Notes: generated from the sequence alone by a model not told the origin. Numbered from the stretch's first letter, positions 33,063 through 42,704 are shown. The stretch: 64,000 nucleotides of DNA from Beggiatoa alba B18LD (GCF_000245015.1 NZ_JH600070.1:3430684-3494683), one strand, 5' to 3'. Numbers and translations: made by a program.

Positions 33063-33108
33063 GATTTTAAAAACCTAGCAGGATTTTTTATTCAGGGCAG
33101 CCTCATTT

Positions 33109-35217
33109 TTAATCAGACATTGCGCAGCGTTTCAAAATGATTAATGTCACATCATCTTTTAAAGGTTGTCCCTCTAAATATTGATATAAATCATCAATAA
33201 TAGCCTGTTTAATCTGCTCAACATGCCTGCTCGTTGTCCAATATTGCGTAATCAAACGACATAAACGTTCGATACCATAAAGTTGTTTTTCTAAATTGCG
33301 GGCTTCTGTGATGCCATCGGTATATAAAACTAACCCTTCCCCCGCTTTTAAATCGATTTCTCGCTGATTTACCCACGCCCCAATATCAGGCTCTATGCCT
33401 AAGATAAATCCTAATTCAAAGGTATCGATACGCTCGATTTCGCCGTTATCCTTAACCCATAACACAATTTCGTGTTGCCCACTAAGTAAGACTTTACCAT
33501 CAGCATAATCCAATACAGATAAGGTCAAATTTTTATCAGAATTCATCCGTTGCACGTTACGGTAAATCACTTGATTTAAAATGCTTAAAAACAATTTAGG
33601 GTCATTAATATTACTCATTTGCAAGGTACGAATGGCAGTTTGTACCATGAGCATCAATACTCCGCTTTCTAAACCGTGCCCAGTGACATCGCCAATCCCG
33701 ATTTTTACATAATTCTGATGTTGCAATACATCGTAATAATCACCACCGACTTCTGTCGCAGCTTCCATAAATACCGCAATTTCTAATTCTGCAACCTGCT
33801 CTAATTCTTCTAAACGCGGTAACACCATATGCTGAATTTCGCGCGTAATGGCGAGTTCTGTACTCATACGCATGTTTTCTGCTTTTAACTGCTGATTTAA
33901 TAAGTTAATTTCTTGATTTGCTTGTGCAAGTTCTAGTGTTCGTTCAGCAACCCGTGTTTCTAAGGTATCAAACACATTTTTCAATTGCTCCGCCATAGAG
34001 TGAAAAGAGCGGGCTAAATCGCCAATTTCATCCTGTCGTCGTAAAGCAGGCAGTGGTTGCGACCAGTTGCCATTGGCTAAGGCTTGCACAGCGGATTTTA
34101 AATAGTCTATTGGTTTGATAATTCGACGAGAAAACACACCCGTTAAAATTAGACTTAAAATCAAGGCAAAACCCCATATCCACAAAGTTAAATAAGTATT
34201 GCGATGTATCGTCGCCATAAATATATCTTCGGGCAACACAACACCAATAATCCAACGGGGTAAATTCGGATTTTCTAGCGGGGATAATTGCAAAAAGTAT
34301 TTTTCTTGCCCTAAGTTAATATCTAATTGTGTACTCGTTTTAAGCGCGGATAACAGGATATTGTCTTGCGCTAATTGCTCGGCAATATGGCGTAATAAAG
34401 CGTTATCGCTTTGTCCGAGAAATAACCGTTCTTCCCCTGTTTTAGCATTCGTTAATGCCTGCGTCGTGCTAGCGATGATTGCGCCATTGGGTTCAATAAT
34501 AAACATTTCCCCATGCGTATATAAATCCAAGGTGCGTAAAAATTGGCTAATTTGCGATAGGGTTAAATCAACCCCCGCAACGCCTAAAAACTCGCCTGTA
34601 TTAGAGAAAATTGATTGACTGTGTGTAATGCCTAATTCTTGTTTAGGTAAAAATGAGTAAATCTCACTCCAAACGGGTTTATTTGCTCGTACAGCAGCTT
34701 GATACCAAGGACGTTGACGACTATCAAAATCGACTAATATCTGTTTTTTAGGGGATAAAATCGGGTTTAATGCGTCGTCGCTATTGTAGCTTTCAACGGT
34801 AAAGGGATAACTATCAGAAGCTAATTCATAGCTTAATGGGGTTGTATCTGTATTAATCCCAAAAAACTGTCCGTTATTTTTTCCAAAATAAATATAGGGA
34901 ATTCCCTGTTTTTCCTGTATTTGTGTTGCAAAATGCTGGGTGAGTGCAAATGGTTTATCTGTACTGAGTAAACCCATTTTAAAAGCCTGCGCTGTTTGAT
35001 GATTTAAATGCGGAGGCATTGCGAGATAACTATCTAAATGTTGCTGAATACGGGCGTTTAGTTCATCACGCAATTGCGCTACAACGCTACTAATCGCCAC
35101 TTGTCCACTTTGAAAAGAGAGATAACCCGCAAGTCCTACCGCAATCAATACAAGCGCGGTCGTTGGTAACATGATTAAAGTTTTTAACGAATACCGTTTA
35201 AAAATCAACTGATACAT
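33109..35217 (-). CDS. Cache-HAMP sensor protein with SpoIIE-type serine phosphatase
   Basis: The 702-residue membrane receptor has a first membrane helix (LIMLPTTALVLIAVGLAGYL, about residues 15–35) and a periplasmic dCache ligand-binding region (about 40–330; VDFDSRQRPWYQAA, VAGVDLTLSQISQFL). A second helix follows (LTLWIWGFALILSLILTGVF), then HAMP (RRIIKPIDYLKSAVQALANG), a coiled coil and a PP2C/SpoIIE phosphatase (IQHMVLPRLEE, EVGGDYYDV, GIGDVTGHGLESG, LVLYTDGITEA). Such proteins dephosphorylate anti-sigma-factor antagonists in response to small molecules. No STAS or anti-sigma partner is adjacent. Confidence 0.87.
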   Translation of the reverse strand: MYQLIFKRYSLKTLIMLPTTALVLIAVGLAGYLSFQSGQVAISSVVAQLRDELNARIQQHLDSYLAMPPHLNHQTAQAFKMGLLSTDKPFALTQHFATQIQEKQGIPYIYFGKNNGQFFGINTDTTPLSYELASDSYPFTVESYNSDDALNPILSPKKQILVDFDSRQRPWYQAAVRANKPVWSEIYSFLPKQELGITHSQSIFSNTGEFLGVAGVDLTLSQISQFLRTLDLYTHGEMFIIEPNGAIIASTTQALTNAKTGEERLFLGQSDNALLRHIAEQLAQDNILLSALKTSTQLDINLGQEKYFLQLSPLENPNLPRWIIGVVLPEDIFMATIHRNTYLTLWIWGFALILSLILTGVFSRRIIKPIDYLKSAVQALANGNWSQPLPALRRQDEIGDLARSFHSMAEQLKNVFDTLETRVAERTLELAQANQEINLLNQQLKAENMRMSTELAITREIQHMVLPRLEELEQVAELEIAVFMEAATEVGGDYYDVLQHQNYVKIGIGDVTGHGLESGVLMLMVQTAIRTLQMSNINDPKLFLSILNQVIYRNVQRMNSDKNLTLSVLDYADGKVLLSGQHEIVLWVKDNGEIERIDTFELGFILGIEPDIGAWVNQREIDLKAGEGLVLYTDGITEARNLEKQLYGIERLCRLITQYWTTSRHVEQIKQAIIDDLYQYLEGQPLKDDVTLIILKRCAMSD

Positions 35218-35281
35218 AATGCATTATCGCTACACATTTTTATCGTCCAGATAAGCATAGAAAACGGCATATCGCACATAA

Positions 35282-35749
35282 TCAAGTTGGCTTAAACACC
35301 ATCAGAAAAAAAACAATAACCATACTGAAAAAGGCGGGAATACCTAAACAGAACCACCACATCATTAAACGATAATATTCTCGCGGTAATTCTGTTTCAT
35401 TCTGCCACGCAATTGTTACCAAACGTTGCACACGAATTTGTATCCACACCACAGGCAACCAACAAACCCCCGCAACCGCATATAACACCAACGTCAACCA
35501 AATCCACAAATAAGTTAAAGAATAGCCCGCATACCACACCATTAAAAAACCCGTTAACGGTTGTGCAATAATCGTCGTTGTTGTAAATACCCAATCCGCA
35601 AAAACGACATGACGAGCCGTTAAAGCAATGGTTGCGACATGACGGCTTAAATGCGCCCGCCATAAATAATAAGCACTCCCCAACCCTGTACCAAATAATA
35701 AAGTCGCACTGAGAATATGCAGGGTTTTTAATAATAAATACGTGTTCAC
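35282..35749 (-). CDS. DUF2269-type integral membrane protein
   Basis: The 155-residue protein has four predicted membrane helices, starting LKTLHILSATLLFGTGLGSAYYLW and including ADWVFTTTTIIAQPLTGF. These match the DUF2269 pattern, whose function is unknown. Four bases separate it from the upstream SDR–DoxX-like gene, so the two are very likely one operon; such pairs suggest a shared membrane redox task. Confidence 0.78.
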   Translation of the reverse strand: MNTYLLLKTLHILSATLLFGTGLGSAYYLWRAHLSRHVATIALTARHVVFADWVFTTTTIIAQPLTGFLMVWYAGYSLTYLWIWLTLVLYAVAGVCWLPVVWIQIRVQRLVTIAWQNETELPREYYRLMMWWFCLGIPAFFSMVIVFFLMVFKPT

Positions 35750-35753
35750 GGTT

Positions 35754-37037
35754 TTAGCGTTCCTCTAAAACTAACAGTATCAAGGTTGCGACCAATAACG
35801 GTAAGTTTTTACTAATCGCGCCAAAAGGATGCAACCATAATTCACTTAAACCATAACTGATTAAAATCGTATAGCCCAACATTAAGCCACATTGCACAAA
35901 AACCACCCAACGCAAGCGATACGCAAATAATGTCGCTAAACCAAGCACAAAATCTAATAATGCCGAACCATATAACGCCAACGGTGCGAGCAACGCGCCC
36001 GTCACCCCCGTTGCCGCTAATAAGGCATAACTCTCTAACGTTGGATATAAAAAGGCAGAGACAATGCCCGTCCATATCCATAAAAAAGCAATACTCAACC
36101 GCAATAAAGGACGCAAAAACCACAATCGCGCTTGCCAACGGTCGCCAGTCACAGCGGGTTGTGTGGCTAAAGCCTGCATTAAGGGGCAAGGGGTATAAGC
36201 GGTTGCGTTGATTAAGGGCTGTACATCCGCATAATTACCACGTTGCAACATGGCTAATGTATCCCTGTTTAATGCGCCAATTTTTAAGTGATTATTTAGT
36301 TTTGCCAGTGGTGTGATTAACGCAAGCGGTAAAGCAAGACTTAGCGCGGGGGGAAGTTGTAACCATTGCCGTAACAACTGTAACAAGTCACTAAAACGGA
36401 CTTCTTCACAACCCACAAAAGCCAACCGTTGTCGACCTGACCAGTTATCGATTAAACGCAAGATGCACACAGTAAAATCAGTAATATGAATCGGTTGCAA
36501 CCGTTGCTGTCCATCGCCAATTAACGGAATTATCGGCAATGCAGCTAATGCACTGAATAAACTTGTACTTCCGCCACCACGTCCAACGACAATGGAAGGG
36601 TAAACAATAATCGGGTCTAGGTCTAATTGCCATAACGCATTATCTGCTAACTGTTTACTGCGTTGATACGCCGTATAAGTCTCAGCCTCCGCGCCTAACG
36701 CTGAAATTTGTAAGACTCGCCGAATGCCTAACTGTTCTGCTGCTTGAAACAACGCAATAGGGGCGCGAGTATGTAATGCCTCAAACGATTGTTGTGCAGT
36801 TTCTTGAATAATACCGACAGCATTAATAACAATATCGACATTGGTTAAACGGGAAAGCCAGATATCGGGCTGATGGTCTTGCGTGTAATCACAAGCAATC
36901 CACTGTACTTGTGGGTATTGGGCTTGCCAACGAGCGGGGTGTCGGGTGCAGGCAATGACTTGATGGCGTGCGTTTAATAATGCAATGACTAACTGTTGTC
37001 CTATAAAACCACTTGCCCCTGTGAGAAAAACGCGCAT
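35754..37037 (-). CDS. NAD(P)-dependent epimerase-like SDR fused to a DoxX-like membrane domain
   Basis: The 427-residue protein begins with an extended-SDR Rossmann fold (FLTGASGFIGQQL, residues 4–16; VVGRGGGSTSLFSALAALP; SALGAEAETYTAYQRSKQLAD with the Y-x3-K). From about residue 285 it carries four hydrophobic helices (LSIAFLWIWTGIVSAFLYP, LLAPLALYGSALLDFVLGLAT) of the DoxX-like type. The substrate is unknown. It is coupled to the DUF2269-type gene downstream. Confidence 0.82.
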   Translation of the reverse strand: MRVFLTGASGFIGQQLVIALLNARHQVIACTRHPARWQAQYPQVQWIACDYTQDHQPDIWLSRLTNVDIVINAVGIIQETAQQSFEALHTRAPIALFQAAEQLGIRRVLQISALGAEAETYTAYQRSKQLADNALWQLDLDPIIVYPSIVVGRGGGSTSLFSALAALPIIPLIGDGQQRLQPIHITDFTVCILRLIDNWSGRQRLAFVGCEEVRFSDLLQLLRQWLQLPPALSLALPLALITPLAKLNNHLKIGALNRDTLAMLQRGNYADVQPLINATAYTPCPLMQALATQPAVTGDRWQARLWFLRPLLRLSIAFLWIWTGIVSAFLYPTLESYALLAATGVTGALLAPLALYGSALLDFVLGLATLFAYRLRWVVFVQCGLMLGYTILISYGLSELWLHPFGAISKNLPLLVATLILLVLEER

Positions 37038-37083
37038 GATGACAACCTCTCGTCAGCATCATTTCATAACCATTAAAGATAGA

Positions 37084-38421
37084 TTAATTAATAATTTCCG
37101 CCCATGCGTTGCCTGCAAATAGGTCTAAACGTAAGCCTAAACTTAAAGGTGCGGCGCGTTGGGGTTCTACGGTTTTAATCTGCCCATTAGGTAACGTCGC
37201 TGTCCAGTTATAGCCTGTTAAATTACGAATTCCCCACACTGTTGGATTATTTGGATTTTGTACGACTTCGCCAATCACTTGCGAGGTTTTATCACTGCTG
37301 GGTTGAATGTGACGCTGTAATAATTGCGTGCCTTTGTGCAGTAATAAGATATGTTTGCCTTTGGTATGGGTAATTTGGAGCTTGGGCGGAATGGCGATAA
37401 TGGTTTGACAGTGCCAACAACGGACTTGATTTTGTTGTGCTGACCATAAATTTTCTGCGTGACATTTTGGACAAGCAAGAACGTTGTCTTTTAATTCTAA
37501 AAATAAATCTTGCCATTCGCCTTCGGTAACTCGTTTAGCAGGATAATGTAGCCCTTCTGTAAATGCGCGGATAAATAGGGCTTGTAAACTTGGCGGGCAA
37601 TATTGCCAACGTTTGCGGGCGGTGTTGTATTCCGCATCGGCTGGGAGTTGGTTACTGCGATTGTGTGGGTCAAAAATAAAAACAGGATTTTCGCCATAAA
37701 TGCGTTTTTTTGCAGGTAAATCCCAGACATAAATTTGATATTCCATTTCGCCATGCATGGGATGATGCCAAACCCATAAATTAAAAAGTAAGATGGCTAG
37801 CGAATATTGGTCGGTTTCAATCGAGGGTTTTGCCTGCCCGCGTATCACTTCGGGAGCCATATATTCCATTGTGCCCCAAATCTGCGCTCCTTCCTTACTG
37901 TTATTAATGCCGACGTTGTCGTTATCACAAATGAGGGTTTCTCCTGTTTGTGTGTCAAACATGATGTTGCCCGCTGAAATATCACGATAACAATAACCTT
38001 CTAAATGTAAAGTACGGTAACTATTGGCAATTTGGTAAGAGATTTCACAGAGGGTTGCAAAACTGGGTGCGGGTTTGCGATGGGCTTGGATTTCGCCTAA
38101 TTCGCCAAAGCGTTGCGTATCGATTAAGGGCATTAAGTAGCCAAATTGTGCACTATTTGCCGTGGTTACGATGTCTAAAGGCCAAATAAAGCGTTTACCC
38201 GCCGCACCGCGTGGCACACCATGGGTGACTAAATCACGAATCGATTTTTGTTGCTCAGGCGTAGATTGCTCGACGTTATACCATTTTAAGGCATAGGCTT
38301 GTTGGTCTTGATGAGTAACGCGGTAAACTTCGCCTTGTCCGCCTTCTCCTAATTTCTCTTGTACAACAAGCGCATATTGTAAAATTTCGGCGGTAACGGG
38401 TTGTCCTTTACGCAATGACAT
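37084..38421 (-). CDS. Atypical Hanks-type protein kinase with C-terminal zinc ribbon
   Basis: The 445-residue protein has a kinase domain at about residues 15–310. The glycine loop is LGEGGQGEVYRV (24–35), the ATP lysine is Lys46 (ALKWY), the catalytic loop is YRDISAGN (Asp147, Asn152) and the APE motif is MAPE (188–191). The DFG motif is changed to Asp166-Asn-Asp, keeping the metal aspartate. A four-cysteine zinc ribbon follows (CPKC at 317–320, CWHC at 335–338), then an about 100-residue beta-rich tail. Similar kinases occur with vWA and PP2C genes in stress islands, but here the nearest phosphatase is the SpoIIE-type gene two genes downstream. The substrate is unknown. Confidence 0.75.
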   Translation of the reverse strand: MSLRKGQPVTAEILQYALVVQEKLGEGGQGEVYRVTHQDQQAYALKWYNVEQSTPEQQKSIRDLVTHGVPRGAAGKRFIWPLDIVTTANSAQFGYLMPLIDTQRFGELGEIQAHRKPAPSFATLCEISYQIANSYRTLHLEGYCYRDISAGNIMFDTQTGETLICDNDNVGINNSKEGAQIWGTMEYMAPEVIRGQAKPSIETDQYSLAILLFNLWVWHHPMHGEMEYQIYVWDLPAKKRIYGENPVFIFDPHNRSNQLPADAEYNTARKRWQYCPPSLQALFIRAFTEGLHYPAKRVTEGEWQDLFLELKDNVLACPKCHAENLWSAQQNQVRCWHCQTIIAIPPKLQITHTKGKHILLLHKGTQLLQRHIQPSSDKTSQVIGEVVQNPNNPTVWGIRNLTGYNWTATLPNGQIKTVEPQRAAPLSLGLRLDLFAGNAWAEIIN

Positions 38422-38496
38422 AGCAATCAGCTCTTTAAAATCGGCAATTTAAACAGGAATAGGGAGAAAAACTTAAGACAATCTATGCGGATTTTA

Positions 38497-38913
38497 CTAT
38501 AAGTCTGTCGCAGGGTCGCGCACTTGTATTGCACCGATTTGTCGACAATTAAAGGTCGTGAGTAGTTCTTCCGCTTGATAAATTTGTACGGTCATCTCAA
38601 ACAAAGCTACTTGATATAAGCCTATGCTACCAACGCGATTAATCCCATCGCGGGGCGGCTCTATCGCGTTAGATGTCCATGCGACTTGGTATTGTCCTAA
38701 CGGTTCGCGCCCTTCTGGACGGACTAACGGATTAATTGTGCTAATCAATGCTAAAGCATTACGCACGGCTTCATGTTGCTGTTGGACTTGTTGCACACGG
38801 TATAAACTGAATAAATTGGTGTTAATCCAGCTAAACAAGGCTAAACCCGTCGTTGCAATTAAGACGAGGGCAACAATGGCTTCTAATAGGGTAAATCCGC
38901 GTTGCTTTATCAT
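38497..38913 (-). CDS. Type II/IV pseudopilin-like protein (GspI-like)
   Basis: From the ATG at 38913 this 138-residue protein starts MIKQRG-FTLLEAIVAL, a prepilin leader with cleavage after Gly6, followed by Phe and the +5 Glu11. That ATG overlaps the stop of the upstream pseudopilin gene as ATGA, which decides the start over an ATG at 38928. The rest is a globular minor-pseudopilin head. No secretin, ATPase or prepilin peptidase genes are nearby. Confidence 0.78.
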   Translation of the reverse strand: MIKQRGFTLLEAIVALVLIATTGLALFSWINTNLFSLYRVQQVQQQHEAVRNALALISTINPLVRPEGREPLGQYQVAWTSNAIEPPRDGINRVGSIGLYQVALFEMTVQIYQAEELLTTFNCRQIGAIQVRDPATDL

Positions 38914-39329
38914 AAATGCGCTTGGCAAAAAGGCGGGCGTAATTCAAGTTTATAAGAAAGATTTTCTTGATAAAACAAGGTTAATTTTCCACCGTTACAA
39001 GCCCCATTTTCTCGAAAAATAATGGGACTTTCAGCAACAACACGCCAACCTGTCGGCAAATTCAGCGGTAATTCAACGGGTTTTTCTTCTGCTGTTGCGG
39101 GGAATGTTGTCAAGGTAAACACTTTACCTTGTTGATAGGCTTTATAACCTAACCCCCCCAGTTGAATTAAAATATCTTCTCGTTCGGAAGCTGCGCGAAA
39201 AGTATCGTATAAATTGCTTAAGCGCGGTAAGGTCATCCCCGCTAATAAGCCAATTAATAATAGAACCAGTAATAATTCTAAGAGGGTAAAGCCCATGACC
39301 TTAAAATGATTAACTGATAAGTGTTTCAT
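38910..39329 (-). CDS. Type II/IV pseudopilin-like protein (GspH-like)
   Basis: The 139-residue product has the leader MKHLSVNHFKVMG followed by FTLLELLLVLLLIGLLAGM, with cleavage predicted after Gly13 and Glu18 at +5. The C-terminal head carries two cysteines (ENGACNGG and PPFCQAHL) that may pair. It is translationally coupled to the next pseudopilin gene by ATGA. Its start region overlaps the end of the AAA ATPase gene by 20 bases. Confidence 0.78.
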   Translation of the reverse strand: MKHLSVNHFKVMGFTLLELLLVLLLIGLLAGMTLPRLSNLYDTFRAASEREDILIQLGGLGYKAYQQGKVFTLTTFPATAEEKPVELPLNLPTGWRVVAESPIIFRENGACNGGKLTLFYQENLSYKLELRPPFCQAHL

Positions 39330-41103
39330 TCACTTCAATCCCTTGCCAAACAATGCGTTCAAATCCTAAAGCTACGACAGCCGTCATTTTTAAGCGTAGT
39401 GCATCGCCATAATGGGCAAGTAAGGGCGGACGATAACTATTTAACTGTTGTGTCGCTTGTGTAAAGGCGGTTTGTACTGCAGGCAGGGCATGTAATTCAG
39501 TTTCTGATAATGCGTTAATTTGCGTTGCGTCTAATCCCAACGTTTTTAAAGACAGAAATTTGAATTCGAGCAAGTGGTCGAGGATTTGATATTGTCGCGC
39601 ATCAGGGCGGACTATCATCACTAAATCAGCGTAACCGCGATTTAATTCGGGTTCGGAATCCATGATATAAAGACGGTCGTCGAATAAAAACATTAAAAAT
39701 GCGGTTTTTAACGCCATTTCGCCCGACCAACGATAATCACGGTTACTGAATACTTGGAAACGGCTGGCAATAAAATCACATAACTCTTGTAAATTTCCTG
39801 TTGCAATAAAAGGTTGTAGAATTTTTCGATAATCTTGGTCTTGCACGGTTGGCAAAAGTAATTGTCTTAATTTTTCAACATACAGGCTTTTAATCACTAG
39901 GTTAGGAATACGCAATTTTGTATCCCTGAATGGTGTTGTACCATCTAAGGTTAAAACACCTAAATAATACAATAATGAAGCAAGTTCATTTTCTCCTTGC
40001 ACATGATTCAGCATATCTTCTAAGCCAAAACGGTCATGAATTTTCGGCACAGAAAACGTATTTGCCTCATCTAAAGCATTCTCAATCACCGCGCTTCCAT
40101 GCGGTAATTGGGCAATATAGTTTAAGCGGTTTCTATCCATTGCTAAATTGTGGTCGAGCAACTCATCAGGATATTCGCAGTATTGCGCTAAATGACGTAA
40201 AAAATATAATGCTAACGTAGGGTTGTAAACTAAAGAATCTGTTTTTAATGAAAAACTATAGCCATTATAAAACTGCTTCATTACTTCAAAAGCTGTTTGC
40301 TGTTGTTTCGCAGAAAAGGCACATTTTTCTGCAATTTTGCTTAAAACAGTTTGAATCTCTTCTGCATGAAATCCACATAAATCATTGAATTCAGGTAGCC
40401 GATAAATGCTGGTAACTACGTTGTAACCACTGCTCATATCTGCCAAAACGATAGGGGAAACGCCTGTGATGAAAACCCGTTCTAAACCGTTACCTGTTGC
40501 CGCGATTTTGATATTTTTAAAAACGCTTTTTAATAAGCCTTCACCATAAACTAGTTCTGCATAACGTTGATTCTCATTTATTTTCGTTGCCATGACTTCA
40601 TTGGCAAAATTGTCATATTCATCAATGAATAAATAGAGTTTGTAGGGGGTTTGGCGAATAAGGCTTAACAGGTGATGCCACGTCATTAATGCGTCTTCTT
40701 GCACTAATAAGGGTTCAGAGAAATAGGCTTGATAAGTGTGGTACGTGGCGAGCATTTGCACATTTAAATAATTATAAAGTGCTTGCTTAAGTTCTATTGT
40801 ATTTCCCATTGGTAGAACGGCGGAAAAATCCCACGTCATTACAACATATTGATTATGTTTTACTGTTGGATTTTCTCCAATTTTCAAATGTCCAAATAAT
40901 TGCGTAAATTGTTCTGTTTTAGCGATATCATAATAGTTCGCTAACATATTGAGCAGTAAACTTTTACCAAAACGGCGCGGGCGCAGAAAAATTAATTGTT
41001 TGCCTGCTTCTTCTATTAAGGGAATGCGATCAGTACGGTCACAATAATAATAACCTTCACTGATAAGCAGTTTAAAATCACTGATACCATAGGGAAATTT
41101 CAT
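39310..41103 (-). CDS. AAA-ATPase / PD-(D/E)XK nuclease-like protein (DUF1703 type)
   Basis: The 597-residue protein starts MKFPYGISDFKLLISEGYYY, the hallmark of this family. It has a Walker A-like FLRPRRFGKSLLLNML (about 34–49), a Walker B-like KLYLFIDEYDNFANE and TGVSPIVLADMSSGYN. The C-terminal nuclease-like domain contains GYADLVMIV and LLEFKFLSLK (the D…ExK pattern). The role of the family is not established; many genomes carry many copies, which behave like mobile or selfish genes. It sits between rimI and two pseudopilin genes without an obvious functional link. Confidence 0.83.
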   Translation of the reverse strand: MKFPYGISDFKLLISEGYYYCDRTDRIPLIEEAGKQLIFLRPRRFGKSLLLNMLANYYDIAKTEQFTQLFGHLKIGENPTVKHNQYVVMTWDFSAVLPMGNTIELKQALYNYLNVQMLATYHTYQAYFSEPLLVQEDALMTWHHLLSLIRQTPYKLYLFIDEYDNFANEVMATKINENQRYAELVYGEGLLKSVFKNIKIAATGNGLERVFITGVSPIVLADMSSGYNVVTSIYRLPEFNDLCGFHAEEIQTVLSKIAEKCAFSAKQQQTAFEVMKQFYNGYSFSLKTDSLVYNPTLALYFLRHLAQYCEYPDELLDHNLAMDRNRLNYIAQLPHGSAVIENALDEANTFSVPKIHDRFGLEDMLNHVQGENELASLLYYLGVLTLDGTTPFRDTKLRIPNLVIKSLYVEKLRQLLLPTVQDQDYRKILQPFIATGNLQELCDFIASRFQVFSNRDYRWSGEMALKTAFLMFLFDDRLYIMDSEPELNRGYADLVMIVRPDARQYQILDHLLEFKFLSLKTLGLDATQINALSETELHALPAVQTAFTQATQQLNSYRPPLLAHYGDALRLKMTAVVALGFERIVWQGIEVNETLIS

Positions 41104-41113
41104 AAATTCAGCC

Positions 41114-41584
41114 TCATAATACCTTAGTTAATACTAAAGCATGTTCTTTTATATTCGCTTGATGGGTTGGGTAATAATCTTTGCGGATACCGATTTGCGT
41201 AAATCCCATTAAGGTATAAAGCCGATGCGCGGCAGTGTTAGATGCTCGTACTTCTAAAAAGATGTTTTTTATATTTCTTTTTACTGAAGTTTCAAAAAGA
41301 TATTCTAATAGTCGTTGCCCATATCCACAGCGTTGATGGTCGGGATGCACGCAGATATTGAGGATATGCGCCTCGTCTAGGACGATGGAAATGAGGAGGT
41401 AGCCTAATAATATGCCGTTTTGTTCTAAAACCCATGCAGGATAACCAACCCGCAAGCAGTCGCGGAAAATGCCTTCTGTCCATGGATGACTAAACGCAAC
41501 TATTTCTATCATCATGATATTGGTGATGTCGGTTTGTTGCATGGGACGGATAGTAAAGGCTAAAGGTTTTAAAACAGCACTCAT
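41114..41584 (-). CDS. rimI: Ribosomal-protein-S18-alanine N-acetyltransferase
   Basis: The 156-residue GNAT protein has ICVHPDHQRCGYGQRLLEYL (the acetyl-CoA loop, R-x-x-G-x-G/A) and the RimI-typical FLEVRASNTAAHRLYTLMGF. RimI acetylates the N-terminal alanine of S18. It follows the uracil-DNA glycosylase gene by 12 bases. Confidence 0.9.
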   Translation of the reverse strand: MSAVLKPLAFTIRPMQQTDITNIMMIEIVAFSHPWTEGIFRDCLRVGYPAWVLEQNGILLGYLLISIVLDEAHILNICVHPDHQRCGYGQRLLEYLFETSVKRNIKNIFLEVRASNTAAHRLYTLMGFTQIGIRKDYYPTHQANIKEHALVLTKVL

Positions 41585-41596
41585 AAGTATTTAAGT

Positions 41597-42460
41597 TTAT
41601 GTTGGATGGGTAAATAGTTGGCAAGCCAGTTGAAAATCTTGCCACACTTTCGCTTTTTGTGAGGGGCTACGCAGTAAGTATGCAGGATGATAGGTTGCGA
41701 TGAGGGGAATATTGGTATTTGCATAATGGTGTTGTTTGCCACGCAATTCACCAATTGATTTTCGTGTATTTAATAAATGTTGCGCAGCAAACGCGCCTAA
41801 AGCAATGATAATTTTGGGCTGTAACAGTGCAATTTGACGGTCTAAGAAGGGAGTACAACAGGCGAGTTCATCAGGTGCAGGGTTGCGATTGTCAGGCGGA
41901 CGACATTTTAATACGTTGGCAATGTAAACCGTTGAACGGGGTAGTTGTAAGGCATTTAATATTTGTGTGAGTAATTGTCCTGCTTTACCGACAAAAGGTT
42001 GACCTTGTATATCTTCATCTGCTCCTGGTGCTTCACCGATTAGTAACCAATCGGCTTGGAGATTGCCCGCGCCGAAAACAGTTTGGGTTCTGCCTTGATG
42101 TAAACGACAGGCAGTACAGGTACTAACACGTGTTTCTAATGTTGTCCAATCAAGTTGGGTAATCAGTCGCGCCGCTTGGTCGATAAAATTCAGACTATCA
42201 CCATTTTCTGCTTGTTCAGTATGGCGCGGTGCAGTTGTAACAGTCGTGTGTTGTTGCGGTTGTAAACCTTGGCGTAGGGTTTGTAACGGAGAATGGATGT
42301 TAGGTTGTTTATTATTTGATAGCGTAGGATTTTCTTGTATATGGGGTGTTTGGGGTAATACGTCGCTGGTTTCTTCGACAGGTAAACTACGCCTTACCCA
42401 TTGCTGTATGCCCATGGCGGTTAAGTAGTGACGACGCAGCGCAGGATTGACAGCATTCAT
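41597..42460 (-). CDS. Uracil-DNA glycosylase, family 4 (Fe-S type)
   Basis: The 287-residue enzyme removes uracil from DNA. After a variable N-terminal region (about 1–100) come the cluster cysteines (TCTACRLHQGR) and the family 4 active-site block LLIGEAPGADEDIQGQPFVGKAG. VYIANVLKCRPPDNRNP and TYHPAYLLR follow. The Cys-containing region and GEAPG motif separate it from the ung family. It heads the run glycosylase–rimI–AAA ATPase on the minus strand. Confidence 0.9.
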   Translation of the reverse strand: MNAVNPALRRHYLTAMGIQQWVRRSLPVEETSDVLPQTPHIQENPTLSNNKQPNIHSPLQTLRQGLQPQQHTTVTTAPRHTEQAENGDSLNFIDQAARLITQLDWTTLETRVSTCTACRLHQGRTQTVFGAGNLQADWLLIGEAPGADEDIQGQPFVGKAGQLLTQILNALQLPRSTVYIANVLKCRPPDNRNPAPDELACCTPFLDRQIALLQPKIIIALGAFAAQHLLNTRKSIGELRGKQHHYANTNIPLIATYHPAYLLRSPSQKAKVWQDFQLACQLFTHPT

Positions 42461-42599
42461 GGGAATAAAGGGGGATGTTGTGAAACAATTTGAAATGAAT
42501 TTAGTTCAAAATGGTAACACAGAATCAGTCAGGGTTTAAATCTACGTAAAACCTTATAAAACAAGATTAAAACGTTTTTTTATAAGATTTGTTGTATAA

Positions 42600-42670
42600 A
42601 CAAGCGGTTTTTTACAGTGATATGACTAATATGCAATATTAAAGAGGTTATTGCATTAACAACCGCTTGT
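42600..42670. other. Nested inverted repeats in an intergenic region
   Basis: An outer perfect 10-bp repeat (ACAAGCGGTT at 42600–42609, AACCGCTTGT at 42661–42670) encloses an inner 8-bp repeat (ATGCAATA at 42631–42638, TATTGCAT at 42649–42656). The region lies between the Rieske-like gene's stop and the glycosylase start. On the minus strand it may end the Rieske-gene mRNA, but there is no clean T-run. Confidence 0.5.
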
Positions 42671-42704
42671 ATTTACAAGATTTTACTCAAAAAACTAAGC
42701 TAAT

